Assembly: GCA_028023455.1 (NCBI GenBank)
Contig: JAQFVV010012441.1
Coordinates: 5,014,606-5,078,605 of the forward strand
Direction of reading: 5' to 3'
DNA: 64,000 bases
From: Epiperipatus broadwayi
Taxonomy: Eukaryota; Onychophora; Udeonychophora; Euonychophora; Peripatidae
The position numbers and the translations under genes are program-made. The notes under the pieces were generated by a model. The model was given only the letters and a program-made list of their open reading frames with translations. It ran no database searches and had not been told where the DNA came from. This document shows, piece by piece, positions 12,591 to 24,072 of the stretch (position 1 is its first letter; each line of letters begins with the position of its first letter).

Positions 12591-15100
12591 CTTAACATCT
12601 AAATCAATAATCATAACAATAAACTCCAAAAAATTATATTGGCTTATTAAATAAAGTAAACATTGATGTTTATTACTGTTATTGTGGTAAATAATAAGAT
12701 CGGAAGTAATATTCATATTTTTTTCTATACTACTACATATTAGAGTATATTATTAAAATTACCCAAGATATTTACCATACAGATTTTATCAATTACAACA
12801 ACTCAAAAATATTTCTTTTTTTTTTTTAAAGCGACATTGATATTTAAGGAAAAATAAACACACATACAAGTAACAATTTTTTTTTTTTAAAAAATACTAG
12901 TAATAAAAGAATACTGTATTAATTACAATAAAAAATGTTTAAAAGTATTATTGATGCAATAGTAATTTTATTATGATAGCTAGACAACCAATATTATACC
13001 TAATAAGGATAGCAACTTTTAATATTATATTTAAACATCTATGTATGAGTGCAGGGGTGTTTATGTTTTAAAAGGTAATAATTTTGAAGAGGTCATAATC
13101 ATAAAATGCTTAAATATATATATTTTAGTGTTAAATAAATAGGTTTATAATTAAATAAAACTAGGAACTTTGAAATAAATTGTAAAAATTTCATTTAATT
13201 GGATATTTGTTATTATAAGTCATTTTATTAGTGAAATATGTAATTGTGTATTTTATTTTATCGTTAATTAATGTAATATAGTATTTTAATATTTAAAATA
13301 ATATTAACTATCATTTTAAATAATTTTATCCTAATTTGGCACTTTAAACTTTTAAAAGTTTCAAATTTCATCAGCTTTCCTAGAAACGAGAATAGAATAT
13401 TCTATACAAATCCAAAAAGTAAAGTATTTTGGATAAAAAGGTGTGAAATTATTAATCACATGGCAGAAGCTTATAAATATAACTACTTGTCAAGAATTTT
13501 TTTGTTTTCTCTAATTACAGGGTGTTGAAAGACTGCATCAGATTTAAACCTAAAATTAGCCATTTTGTCACCCTTCATCAATTACATGTCTGTGTAGAAC
13601 CCCATCTAAACATTTGTCTCTTGATGGCAAATGTTTTAATTTACCTTTTCAACCTGAATGAATGAATTAAATTATTAACAATGCTTATAATTTAGTCATG
13701 CATTTAAAGGAATGCAATGTTAGTATTTTAATTCAACTGTGAAATTTTAAAATTACTTATGGAATGCTACAACTGGTGATAACGTTTGTCTTTTCTCTAG
13801 AGACTAAAATCACTTGCTATAGTGACTACAACAATGTAAAATTTCTACTAAATTGTATGAAATTCATGGAAATTTGAATTAACATATTGTTTCATTTTAT
13901 ATTTGTGTAAACTGGCTAAAACAGTAAATGAGTCTTACAAAACAAATCCAAGCCAGTGGATTAATGAATATCTTGATCTCACATTTGTGAAAATTATCAG
14001 AACTGTAGTTGAATAATATAAAATTCCCTGTGAAAATGGATTAATGAATCTTTGCATATTATCTTGTTGAAAAACTAATTAAAGTCTTGAATATTCTGTT
14101 AAAACTAATTTAATCTATGGATTAATAATTTGTTTGATACTACAGTGAATGCAGTAATCCAAAAGATAATGGATTTATATTCATGTCGGTATTAAGTCTT
14201 CATAAATGTGCCTAGAGACAGTATAATTTATGGAAGCTATTTCTTAAAAGAATTAATTGTTGTGTCAACACCTGAAGGAATACAAATAATTTATTGATAA
14301 CTTGTTGAATGCTTTTGGAAAATTAATATTAGTGAATTTCAGCTATAAAGGCTCAACATTCAAAATTAATTATGCCCTTATATGGATTAAGTATGTTAAA
14401 TTCATTTTAGTGAAATTTCATTTCATTATGAAATGTCAAATTATATCTTTTATCCAATTGAAAGTATTATAGAGTACATAGATAAAAGTTTTTGGGATGT
14501 TTTTTTAATGACAGTGGATTATAATTTTATGCATGTCTTATTAATTAATTTGTTTGATTATTTTGAAGTTATTTATTATGTTTAACAAAAGTTCTTAAAA
14601 AAATATCGAAGGAAATATAGGTAATACAGTGTATTTATCAGTGAAATCAGATATAATAATGTGTTCATAATTCTATAATGCATTGGAGATCAGAAGTGTT
14701 AAAATTTAAAGTTAAGGCTGAATATATTAAATTCAAGTTAATAGTTAATATCACATAGGTTTTACTGCTTCCTTAAATTAACTCATGTTTTCCATAATAA
14801 AATGTATCTAGAATAGACAGTTAAATCATTATAAAAATAACCCTTTTTATTTTGCCAAAGAGCTAATCATGTGATCAACAAAGAGTATATAGTATATTGA
14901 ATTATACCCATGTTATTGTTAATAATAAATATTATTGTTTAGTTGAGGTTGACTCATAGTATTGTGTTAATGTTTTAACCCTAATATAAGCTTAAAAGGA
15001 ATATTATGTCATGCCTCAAGCACCTGTGATAGCCAGATGTTATTAAAGTAATATTTTAAAGAATAATAATATTACATGATCACATTTCCTATTCTAGCAC
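12591..15100. other. A+T-rich DNA, no confident gene
   Basis: Mostly featureless. A splice-acceptor-like CTCTAATTACAG ends at 13520 and is followed by about 47 open codons, too little to call an exon. Confidence 0.5.
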
Positions 15101-15216
15101 ATTAATTGTTGATAAACAGAGCAAAACTCTTCATACAGTATTGCCACCTGTGCTAAACAGAGTAATCAATGGATGCCAGAAGGCTTGTGCATAAAATCTC
15201 TATCTAATGCCTACTC

Positions 15217-15275
15217 ATCCAATATCCCCAGACTAGTTTCTGGCTTGTGGCCTTAGTCAGTGAGGAGCTTTGGAT
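15217..15275 (-). ncRNA. Type I hammerhead motif, G8-mutant (family 1, left arm)
   Basis: Minus-strand counterpart of the right-arm motif. The core reads CTGACTA (complement of 15254-15260) instead of CUGANGA, so the catalytic G8 is U. Stem II (GGC/GCC), GAAAC, the TA loop of stem III and the GTC cleavage triplet are kept, as is stem I pairing with TTGGAT/ATCCAA at its far end. Predicted inactive because G8 takes part in catalysis. Confidence 0.6.
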
Positions 15276-15505
15276 CTGAGAGCACTGCATCTAGATCTTA
15301 GGATCTAATGCAACCCTCTAGCAACCACCTTTTATCTCTACTTAACTACAAAACTATGAGAATGACTATATAAGCTATTGAGCTTAGATTGAAAATATTT
15401 TTTGTGTTTTCAATTTCATTCTCATAGTTTTGTAGTTAAGTGGAGATAAAAGGTGTTTGCTAGAGGGTTGCATTAGATCCTAAGATCCAGATGCAGTGCT
15501 CTAAG

Positions 15506-15564
15506 ATCCAAAGCTCCTCACTGACGAAGGCCACAAGCCAGAAACTAGTCTGGGGATATTGGAT
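15506..15564 (+). ncRNA. Type I hammerhead ribozyme motif (family 1, right arm)
   Basis: Core CTGACGA at 15521-15527 fits CUGANGA with C at the free N7. Stem II is G529-C539, G530-C538, C531-G537 (numbers are position minus 15000) with loop CACAA; the closing 10.1/11.1 position is an A-A mismatch. GAAA is at 15541-15544. Stem III is two pairs (A-U, C-G) with a UA loop, then the GTC cleavage triplet ending at 15550. Stem I forms in two parts: CCTCA (15516-15520) with TGGGG (15551-15555), an internal loop, then ATCCAA (15506-15511) with TTGGAT (15559-15564). All core positions needed for self-cleavage are present. Expected product: self-cleaving element transcript. Activity is untested, and the A-A mismatch could weaken it. 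Confidence 0.75.
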
Positions 15565-15680
15565 GAGTAGGCATTAGATAGGGATTTTATGCACAAGCCT
15601 TTTGGCATCCATTGATTACTCTGTTTAGCACAGGTGGCAATACTGTATGGAGAGTTTTGCTCTGTTTATCAATAATAATA

Positions 15681-16468
15681 TTAGTTGGAAAAATGCATTA
15701 TTCATTCATGAGAAGGTTAAGCAATTGGTCTGATACCTATAAGGTGATTTTGTTGTTATTATGAATATTAGTGTACTTAAAATGCAATAAAACTTTCTTG
15801 TATTTTATCTGTAGTTAATGTTTAGGTTTTAAATAAACACTATATACCTTTCTCCAATGAATTGTTTTGTTTTCACATCACATATTTGATAAAATATGAT
15901 ATATGTGGCAAATAGATATTTATAACTTAAATTGAAAGTATTTATTAAATATAACAGTGCAATATGATTTACAATCTTTTTAGAGAAGTTATTGTTATTA
16001 TGATAAGATTTGTTTAAAGATTTTTATAATAGTTTTATACTTAATAAATTAATTGTTATTCATATTTTTATTATACGTCTCTGTCATTAACTGAAAGATC
16101 ACCATCATCATCTACTCATCTTATAAGTAAATATGATCACAATTACACTTTATTTCAAGAAGTAATATGTTTTTTATTTAATTTACTGGCACTATTTTCA
16201 TTTTAATATTGACTTTATGGTATGAGTAGATACAATAAAATCCCTTTGATATTCATTCATATCAAGAATAGAACTTTTTTTAAATCACTGAAAAGAATAG
16301 TTTTCAGAATAGTAATTATTATATTTCATTCAGAGCCCTTAGATAATTGTTTGATATAAACAAAATGTAACATTAAAGATAAGAACTGGCTTATTAGCCT
16401 CATTAGATGTAAAACACATAAAATTCTATTAGAAGAGTTATTCATCTATTATATACTGATATATATAT
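15681..16468. other. A+T-rich DNA without recognisable features
   Basis: No ORF of note, no repeat and no RNA gene seen. Confidence 0.55.
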
Positions 16469-16682
16469 ATATAATTGAAATATTTTTTTTAACGATTTAT
16501 AAACAATTACAAACAATCTTAAAATCCGCAGAAGTACTTTCGGTTACTTTCTAACCTGCCTCAAAAAAAAAAAAAGGCAGTTGAGGCAGGTTAGAAATTA
16601 ACCGAAAGTACTTCTGCAGATTTTAAGATTGTTTGTAATTGTTTATAAACCGTTAAAAAAAAAAAAAAATATTTCAATTATA
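16469..16682. repeat. 214-bp near-perfect hairpin repeat
   Basis: Arms 16469-16562 and 16583-16682 pair almost perfectly around a 20-bp A-rich loop. The arm contains GGTTA/TAACC followed by GAAAGTACTT, which recalls the stem II, GAAA and palindromic stem III part of a hammerhead, but no CUGANGA is present. Fragments of the same arm occur at 31041-31092 (outer part) and 48465-48530 (inner part), so it is a dispersed family. Confidence 0.7.
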
Positions 16683-16989
16683 TTTACAATATTGTTTTTA
16701 ATTAACGGATATTTTATTTATTTTACATATATATATATTTGAAAATGTTCTGAGATAATATTATTAAAGTTATGAGGATAACGTGAGATCTTGCTGAGTT
16801 TATTTTCTTAGAGTTATAACTAGCTATTCAAATAGATAGTATTTGTTTATTATTAATAATATGGTAGAGGAAATAACCCTTAATATATGATAAGCATAAT
16901 ATATAATTATTTGTTGCAGAGAAAATGTTCTCTTTTATATATGTTACTGAAACTTTGAGTGTATGTCTAGTTTAATATGGTCTGACTCA

Positions 16990-19900
16990 CTCACCCTTGT
17001 CCACCCTTTGATTCCTCTTAGAGGTCTTAAAGAAACCAAGCATGGCAAATTCCTAATGTCCACTCCATACGTTCTTGTTGTTGCAGCTGTTATTACTATG
17101 TGATTATTCATATAGTATACGAACATGGATGGGCTGCTCACCAACATGCATTAACCAGCATGGTGAGTTTATTGGCTTTTTACCTCTGAGTTTAAGAATA
17201 TTTTTTCAATATATACAATCATGACAGACAAAAATAAATCATGGCCCTTATTCCCAGGAGGCTGTAAAGTCACCAACCAAGGCAGCGGTTGGTGGCTAAA
17301 GGCAGAGGGTGCTAAGAATCCCCTGATTGCAGACTCAGGCTGCCATTTGATGACGACTTTTTATTTAGGTACTTACAACTGCAGATCACTTTCAAGTGAA
17401 GGAAGATTGCAAGAATTAGAAGAAGAACTGTCTTATATTAAATGGGACATTATTGGACTTTGTGAAGTTAGAAGAAAAGGTGAAGAAACAATTGATTTAA
17501 AAAGTGAACATATACTCTACTATAAAGGCACAAATATTGGAAATACAAGTGGAGTAGGATTCATTATAAATAAAAAGTGGAAGAACAACATTGTGGAGAT
17601 TGATGGTGTATCAGACAGAGTGGCAAGATTAGTTATACAACTTAATAGCAGATACCAAATGCAGATAATTCAGGTTTATGCCCCAACAAGTTCTCATAGT
17701 GATGAAGTAGTAGAAGATTTTTATATGGATGTACAAAAGGCTTTTGATCAGAGTAAACAACATTTTAAAATTGTTATGGGAGACTTTAATGCTAGAATTG
17801 GTAAACAAATGAAAGATGAAAATGCTGTAGGTAATTTTGGTTATGGTAATAGAAATGAGAGAGGACATAGACTTGTGGAGTTTGCAGAAAAAAGAAAAAC
17901 TTTATATTATGAATTCTTTTTTTTTTTTGAGAAAAATGTTAAAAGGAAATGGACATGGAAGCATCCAAATGAAGGTACAGCAGAATTGGATTATATTTTG
18001 ACTAACAGAAAATACATATTTCAAGATTGTAATGTTCTTAATAAATTTAACACAGGAAGTGATCATCGATTAGTAAGATGTAAGATACATGTTAATGCAA
18101 AACTAGAGAGACAAAAATTATTAAGAAAAACAATATTTACAGTTGATATTCCTAATCTTCAGAAACATTCTAATGAATTTAAATTAGAACTTACAAATCA
18201 GTTTCAAGTATTAGTAGATTTTGAACATGATTCAGATTTGAATGACATTAATAGAAAAATAACTGATACACTTTTAAAAACTGCAACAAAGATAGCTGGT
18301 AGAAAAAAGCAGCAATTGACCAATAAAATTTCTACTGAGACTAGAGAATTTATGAAGAAAAGAAGGAATATGAGGATATACAACAATGATGCATTAAAAA
18401 AGATTGAATATCTCGAATTTTGTAAAATGGTGCGGAAAAAAGTTGAAAATGATATAAGAAAGTATAATTGTGAACTAGCAAGGAAAGCTGTAGAAGAGAA
18501 TAAAAGTCTAAAGAGTGTAAAACAACATTTTGGTATTGGTAGGAAATTTATATCTGCAATAAGAAAAAAAGATGGCATTATTACTAAAAAAAGAGATGAC
18601 ATCATGAAATGTGTAGAAGACTTCTATCAAGAATTATATAGTAATAAAGAACAAGTGCCTCCTATACCTATTATATCTTCTGAATTGCCCAGAATTTTGA
18701 ATGAGGAAGTGAGACATGCAATTAAATTTATGAAGAAAGGGAAGGCTCCAGGTAATGATGGAATTATAATTGATATATTAAAAGAAGCAGGTGAAGAAAT
18801 AGAAATTTTTTTAGCAAAGTTATATACCAAATGTCTAAATGATAAAGATGTACCAGATGATTGGAAGAATGCAGTATTAATATTAATATTTAAAAAAGGT
18901 GATAAAGAAGATATTAGAAATTACAGACCTATCAGTCTTTTATCAGTTTTATACAAAATTTTTACTAAGATAATTACAACTCGTCTACAGAAAACACTGG
19001 ATTTCCACCAACCAAGAGAACAAGCTGGATTTAAAAGTGGTTTTAGTACAGTAGATCATATCCAGGTATTGAGAGAAGTTATAGAAAGGACAAATGAATA
19101 TGAGTTGCCATTATGCTTAGGATTTGTAGACTATGAAAAGGCATTTGATTCTATAAACATTTCTTCAGTGATTAAAGCATTGGATCATCAAGGTGTAGAT
19201 CCAGGATATTGTCATATTTTAAAGAATATTTATAAAAATGCAACAGCAACAATTAGATTACATAATGATAGTAGGAAAATCAACATTGAAAAGGGTGTAA
19301 GACAGGGTGACTCCATATCTCCAAAACTTTTTACAGCAGTGCTGCAAGAAGTATTTTGTGGATTAAAATGGAAAGCTAAAGGGGTGAAAGTAAATGGAGA
19401 TTATTTAAGTCATTTAGATTTTGCAGATGATGTAGTTGTTTTTGCAAATAATGCTTTAGAGCTACAGGAAATGTTGCAGGAGTTATCAGATGAAAGTAGG
19501 AAAGTAGGACTAAAGATAAATGTTAAAAAGACTAAAGTAATGTTTAATAGATTTTCTCAAAATATGAAAATAAAGATTGATTATGATGAGTTAGAAGAAG
19601 TTAACAGTTACAAATACCTTGGTCAGATTATTAATACAGATGGAAATATAATGGATGAAATTAATCATAGAATTAAACTTGGTTGGAGTGCTTTTGGTAG
19701 AAATAACTTGATACTAAAAGGAAATATGCCTATGTGTTTGAAAAGGAAGGTTTTTAATAAATGTGTTTTGCCAGTTCTTACTTATGGATCTGAGACTTGG
19801 ACACTTAATAGAAGAGCAATACAGAGACTTCAGACCACTCAAAGAAGTATGGAGAGATGCATGTTGGGAGTAACAAGAAGAGATCGAAAATGCAATGTAT

Positions 19901-20192
19901 GGGTAAGAGAACAAACAGGTGTTACTGACCTCATTGAAAAAATTAAAAGACTGAAGTGGAGTTGGGCTGGACATATTGCTAGAAGAGATGATAATAGATG
20001 GACAATTGAAATTTTAAACTGGATTCCAAGAGATTGTAAAAGACCCAGAAAGAGACCACATGTGAGATGGATGGATGAAATAAGAAAGTGTGCAGGGGTG
20101 ATGTGGAGAAGAGAAGCTAAAGATAGGAAAAGATGGATTGAACTTGGAGAGAGACCTTCATCCTGCAGTGGATTGATAATGGTTGATGATGA

Positions 20193-20279
<87 letters not shown>
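16990..20279 (+). mobile_element. RTE-type non-LTR retrotransposon, nearly full length
   Basis: Leader of about 230 bp, one long ORF and a 3' tail that passes from GAT repeats into a ~85-bp (AT)n tract. The 5' limit is estimated from where a second, older copy (from about 38480) begins to match, near 17000. Short microsatellite-like 3' tails and a single endonuclease-RT ORF are typical of the RTE clade. No target-site duplication could be defined because the tail is a simple repeat. Much better preserved than the copies at 37-41 kb, so it is a younger insertion. Confidence 0.85.

Positions 20280-20280
<1 letters not shown>
17221..20280 (+). CDS. RTE endonuclease / reverse transcriptase polyprotein
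   Basis: 1019-residue ORF encoding the target-primed retrotransposition enzyme. N-terminal apurinic-type endonuclease: LGTYNCRSLSS, GLCEVRR, YAPT (residue 153), GDFNAR (187-192), WTWKHPN, LDYILTNRK and SDHR (280-283). Reverse transcriptase: KGKAPGNDG, RPISLLSVLYKIF (from 569), QAGF, FVDYEKAFDS (from 635), GVRQGD (692-697), the catalytic FADD (734-737), and YKYLGQII. The C-terminal region ends WAGHIARRDD, W-RPRKRPHVRW and KDRKRW, as in RTE and BovB-like proteins. The start ATG follows CAATC and is conserved in the old copy at 38770. The last residues (DDDD then IY repeats) are read from the GAT/(AT)n tail, so the true terminus is diffuse. Residues 227-236 (TLYYEFFFFF) differ from the usual L-I-N-F motif, which reappears in the +1 frame, suggesting two compensating indels. 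Confidence 0.85.
20195..20279. repeat. (GAT)n-(AT)n tail of the RTE element
   Basis: GATGATGAT followed by about 80 bp of AT repeats. The other RTE copies here end in GAT-type repeats (41380-41397 and, inverted, 37133-37150), so GAT is the native tail and the AT run is probably a later expansion. Confidence 0.85.
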
Positions 20281-20282
<2 letters not shown>

Positions 20283-20339
20283 GGATAGATAGATAGATAA
20301 AGAGAGAGATCACAATATAAGCTCTTAACAAGCTTTGAG

Positions 20340-20400
20340 AATATTGTCACCCCCAGACCAATTTCTGCTTCTAGAATCATCAGTGAGGTGCCAGTATATT
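20340..20400 (-). ncRNA. Type I hammerhead ribozyme motif (family 2, left arm)
   Basis: On the minus strand the core is CTGATGA (complement of 20377-20383), fully canonical. Stem II is U-A, a U-C mismatch and C-G around loop TAGAA; the sister copy has a perfect UGC/GCA here. GAAA follows, with a weak two-pair stem III (A-U, U-G) and loop UG, then a GTC cleavage triplet. Stem I has CCTCA pairing with TGGGG, an internal loop, and AATAT pairing with ATATT. The core is intact, but stem II is damaged, so activity is doubtful. Confidence 0.62.
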
Positions 20401-20417
20401 CAAGCATTAGATTAAAA

Positions 20418-20470
20418 ATACCAGAACTGATTATGCTAGAGGCAGAAACTGGTCTGGGTTTGAGGATATT
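20418..20470 (+). ncRNA. Hammerhead motif, G8-mutant (family 2, right arm)
   Basis: Core CTGATTA at 20427-20433 has U in place of G8. Stem II TGC/GCA with loop TAGAG is perfect, and GAAAC, the TG loop and GGTC follow. The inner part of stem I is poorly paired. Predicted inactive. Confidence 0.55.
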
Positions 20471-20491
20471 CTCAAAGCTTATTAAGAGCTT

Positions 20492-21648
20492 ATTTGCAAG
20501 CTCTATATATAGCATTTGTAAATACAAGCTTATTAAATTACGTCATGTGACATTTGACTTGATTTTTTATCATATATATATATATATTGCATTGTGATGA
20601 GATGGGATATTGAACCGAAATCAATGATTTGTGAATACTGAAAGGCTTTTCTTATTTTTAAGCTTATTTCTAAAAAACCAACAATAATACTTCCGAATCA
20701 TCATAGTTTTTTATGTACATATAACTTTTCTATGTGCAAAGCAATCTTATTATATATAAAGAGAATGTAGTCCAAAATACTTGAGATTATTAGACATTTT
20801 TATGTGTTTTAGGCTGGTACCACTACTGAAATACATCACAGTAAAGTCATGAACCATTGTTTGAAATAGCTTCCATAAAATTGTCATCTTATTAGAACTG
20901 TGTTGTAGATTTGGATACAAAAAACAAACATAATATTGCACAGCTTATTTATTTACTGTAAAATATCTTATTGAATTGATGAAATAAAAAAATGAGAATT
21001 AAACAAAGGCCAAAGTTTGAAAATGAATAATATTTTATTTTATACGGTAGCAATATTGTAAATGTCACCAATACATTTTCTAAAATAAACAAATCTACTA
21101 TATCTAGAGTACAACCTTTATAAAAAACATTAGGATAATTTACATCAATATGATATAGCATTTAATGACATGCATTACATTGTATTTTATTAATATAAAA
21201 TATTTCTTTATTTTTCTCCTTCTTCATATGCCTCATTGATATTTTAATTATATATACACATGCTAAAAAAATAAAATTTATAATTGAATAAAATTACACA
21301 GACAAATATATAATACATTTTAAGAGTAAAATAAATTAATATTAAATATAATAAACCATTAACTAAATATATATGTTAGTTCAGGAAAGTTTGACATTAA
21401 AACTTTGTCATACACACATACACACACATATATATATATATCATTAAAACCAGTCAACACTTCAAATATCAATAACAATCAACAATTTTAAACTTTTTCG
21501 TATCAATAATTTTAATCTCTGTGGTCAAGTTGCAATTTTTTAGGGACTATATAAATATATTAGACGATTAATAAAGATAGGATTCCACTTTTATCCTTAA
21601 AAAGAAGTTGCCTTGACAACAGTTTGAAATTGTTTATTGTTAAATTAT
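20492..21648. other. A+T-rich DNA without recognisable features
   Basis: Short compositional ORFs only. A (CA)n(TA)n stretch lies near 21412-21441. Confidence 0.55.
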
Positions 21649-21855
21649 ACTAAAAATTTCCATATGTCTATATAAAATACAAATGAAATCTTTGCTACAG
21701 ACAGCTTATGGTATTTTCCACCATCTTCAATATAATGATTATAATGAGATTTAAATTTTAATAGTTGATTGCTACTCAAGATGGGAGAAAATCCCATAAG
21801 CTGGTTATAGTAAATGTTTTATTTGTATTTTATACAGGCATATGGAAATTTTTAG
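21649..21855. repeat. Foldback repeat
   Basis: Inverted arms of about 78 bp (21649-21727 and 21778-21855) around a 50-bp spacer. No ORF and no hammerhead core. Confidence 0.65.
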
Positions 21856-24034
21856 TTTTAATTCTAGAACATTTTGATTATTATATTTGTTATATTTATA
21901 TATATATATATGTGTGTGTATAACATTCAAAATTAAAACTCATATTTTTTATAACACTACAATAAATATTTTAAAAATATTCTCAAACCTATCATAAGAT
22001 AATAATGAATAAAAATCGAATAGCCAACTGTTCTCATAGCAATTGTGTTATATATCTTAATATTTTTCAATTAATTTTTTGCAATAGTTGAAAAGTCTGA
22101 GAGTTTAATCAGGGTAAACATTGTCAACAACAATTCAAACAAATGAAAATATGTAAGAGAATCTCTCCAATGCATTATTTAATAGTAAGACATTTACTTG
22201 CTTTTCTTATGACTTGCATTAAAATATTGAAAAAATAATTTTTATTTATGTTCAGATGACATTTACTCTATGTATTGCAATATTGTTTCATAGCTAATTG
22301 AATTTAATGGTGATTAGTAAATAGATATCCATTTGATTTTAACAGAGATTACAGAATAGAAAATTACCCAAAAACTTAGCTTTGACAAACAGAGAATTCT
22401 ATTAACAATGTTGTTATTTAGTTCTTTTTTATACAATGGATTATATAAAAACTATTTTTTCTCACATTTTGATTTCAAGTGTATTAGATTTTCCATTAAT
22501 TTACATTTACATTTTTATTACTTTCCAGACATTACCCTGACCTTGTAATCTAGTTAAATTGAAACTATGTTTGCCCTTTTTTATATGTGTGGCATTCATT
22601 TATTTTAAAAAAAAAAAACTGTCTCAAAATAAATTAATTTTTAGAAAAGTTATTATTAAAAGGAATTTTAAATGAAATTAAACAAATGATAAAAGCATGA
22701 AATGTAAATTTATTTAAAGAAAAACATATTTGCTTGAATAACATTTTTTTCTTGATTATCATAATTATAAGTTTAAATTCTTTTAAAATAAAATATAATT
22801 AGAAAAATGAAATACATTATATATTTATTATTAAAAAATCTTTTTAAATTAATTAAAAAAAACATTGAAACAAAAATAATTTTAGAATCTTTCTGCCTTA
22901 AAGAATAATGTAAAAAAGCACTAATAGCTTTATGCAGCCTCACTTCTACAAGTTGTTCTTTGCAATAGCTAAAATTAAAAACAAAAAAAAAACACTAAAG
23001 TATAGATACATTAATACGCTGTTTAAAACATGTAAAGTCAAATTCTAATACTAGCACCAAGACATAAATCATTCCAACACAGTAGAACTATTGCAAGATA
23101 TGGATAGAATTGGTCAAGAAATAGTTAACCTTTCTAATGTAAAGTTAAACATAATCAAGTCAAGTTTAACATTACATACTTTTTTTTTTTTTTATAAATG
23201 TGAGATTCAAATTGAATAATTTTGTGGTAAATTAAGTTGTTATTTATCATGAGTATTGTTAAAAAAGTTGAAGGATAATTACAATAATAAAAATGTATTA
23301 AAAACATCAAATTTTGTTAAAAATATACCTTTATATATTAACTAGACTAACATCATTTTATTGCTTTTCTCTATATAAATTCAAATATTTCTAAAAATTG
23401 ATATAATTATAAAATAAATTATATTTTATATTTATTAATTAAAATATACTTTGAAATAATGAAATTAACTTAGAAACAAAATAATTATCTGTTAGAAATA
23501 AAAAAATCTACCATCTTCATTAGTAACATAATATGAGTATGAGCTGCTATGTTGACTAAGATTATTTTAATTTAGAGCTTCCTTGTCTCTAATAACTCTC
23601 AAAAGCTTTGACAAAAATCAAAACTAAAAATAGAATGTGCACACTTCAATTGAAACTTTTCAATATATGATTTAAATGCCAACATAAATGACTTCAGGGC
23701 ATATAAGGTAAGAAATAATAATGATAAGATGACATGGTTGTTTTTAAAAAAATAATGATAACCTAATCCAAGTATGATTACTCTGTAAACACTAGTGGCA
23801 AGATTTTTTCAATACAACAACAACAACAACAACAAAATAACTAAAAAGAAGAATATAATTTCACATAAAATAAAATATATAAAACAATTTATATTTATGT
23901 AAAAATGTTATTAAATATTTAAAATAAAAGGAAATATTAAAACAAAAAATACTCCATGTAAAAGTTGAATTTTTATTTTACTTTTCATGAAGTTGTTTTA
24001 TATTCAGTGAAATGTTACAGTAGTGGCATGAACT

Positions 24035-24072
<38 letters not shown>

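Larger units (their letters stand above)
15101..15680. mobile_element. Hammerhead-bearing palindrome, family 1 (copy A)
   Basis: Arms of about 265 bp at 15101-15365 and 15416-15680 around a 50-bp spacer, roughly 95% complementary by eye. Each arm carries one hammerhead motif pointing outward: minus strand in the left arm, plus strand in the right arm. Related arms recur at 35.3-36.0 and 43.3-44.0 kb, so this is a dispersed family. No coding capacity. Hammerheads of this type are known from pseudo-LTRs of Penelope-like elements; origin from an inverted pair of such repeats is inferred. Confidence 0.75.
20319..20491. mobile_element. Hammerhead-bearing palindrome, family 2
   Basis: Inverted arms at 20319-20400 and 20415-20491 with a 14-bp spacer, starting about 40 bp after the RTE tail. 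Each arm carries one outward-pointing hammerhead motif. Arm sequence is unlike family 1 outside the ribozyme core, so this is a separate family. No coding capacity. Confidence 0.7.

Noticed and set aside
13521-13665. Possible exon after the acceptor-like CTCTAATTACAG
   Set aside because: Only 47 codons, no donor at the end and no recognised family. A weak likeness to the hAT PKISHF block is probably chance.
20117-20527. 136-codon minus-strand ORF
   Set aside because: Antisense of the RTE tail, AT repeat and palindrome; mostly IY repeats.
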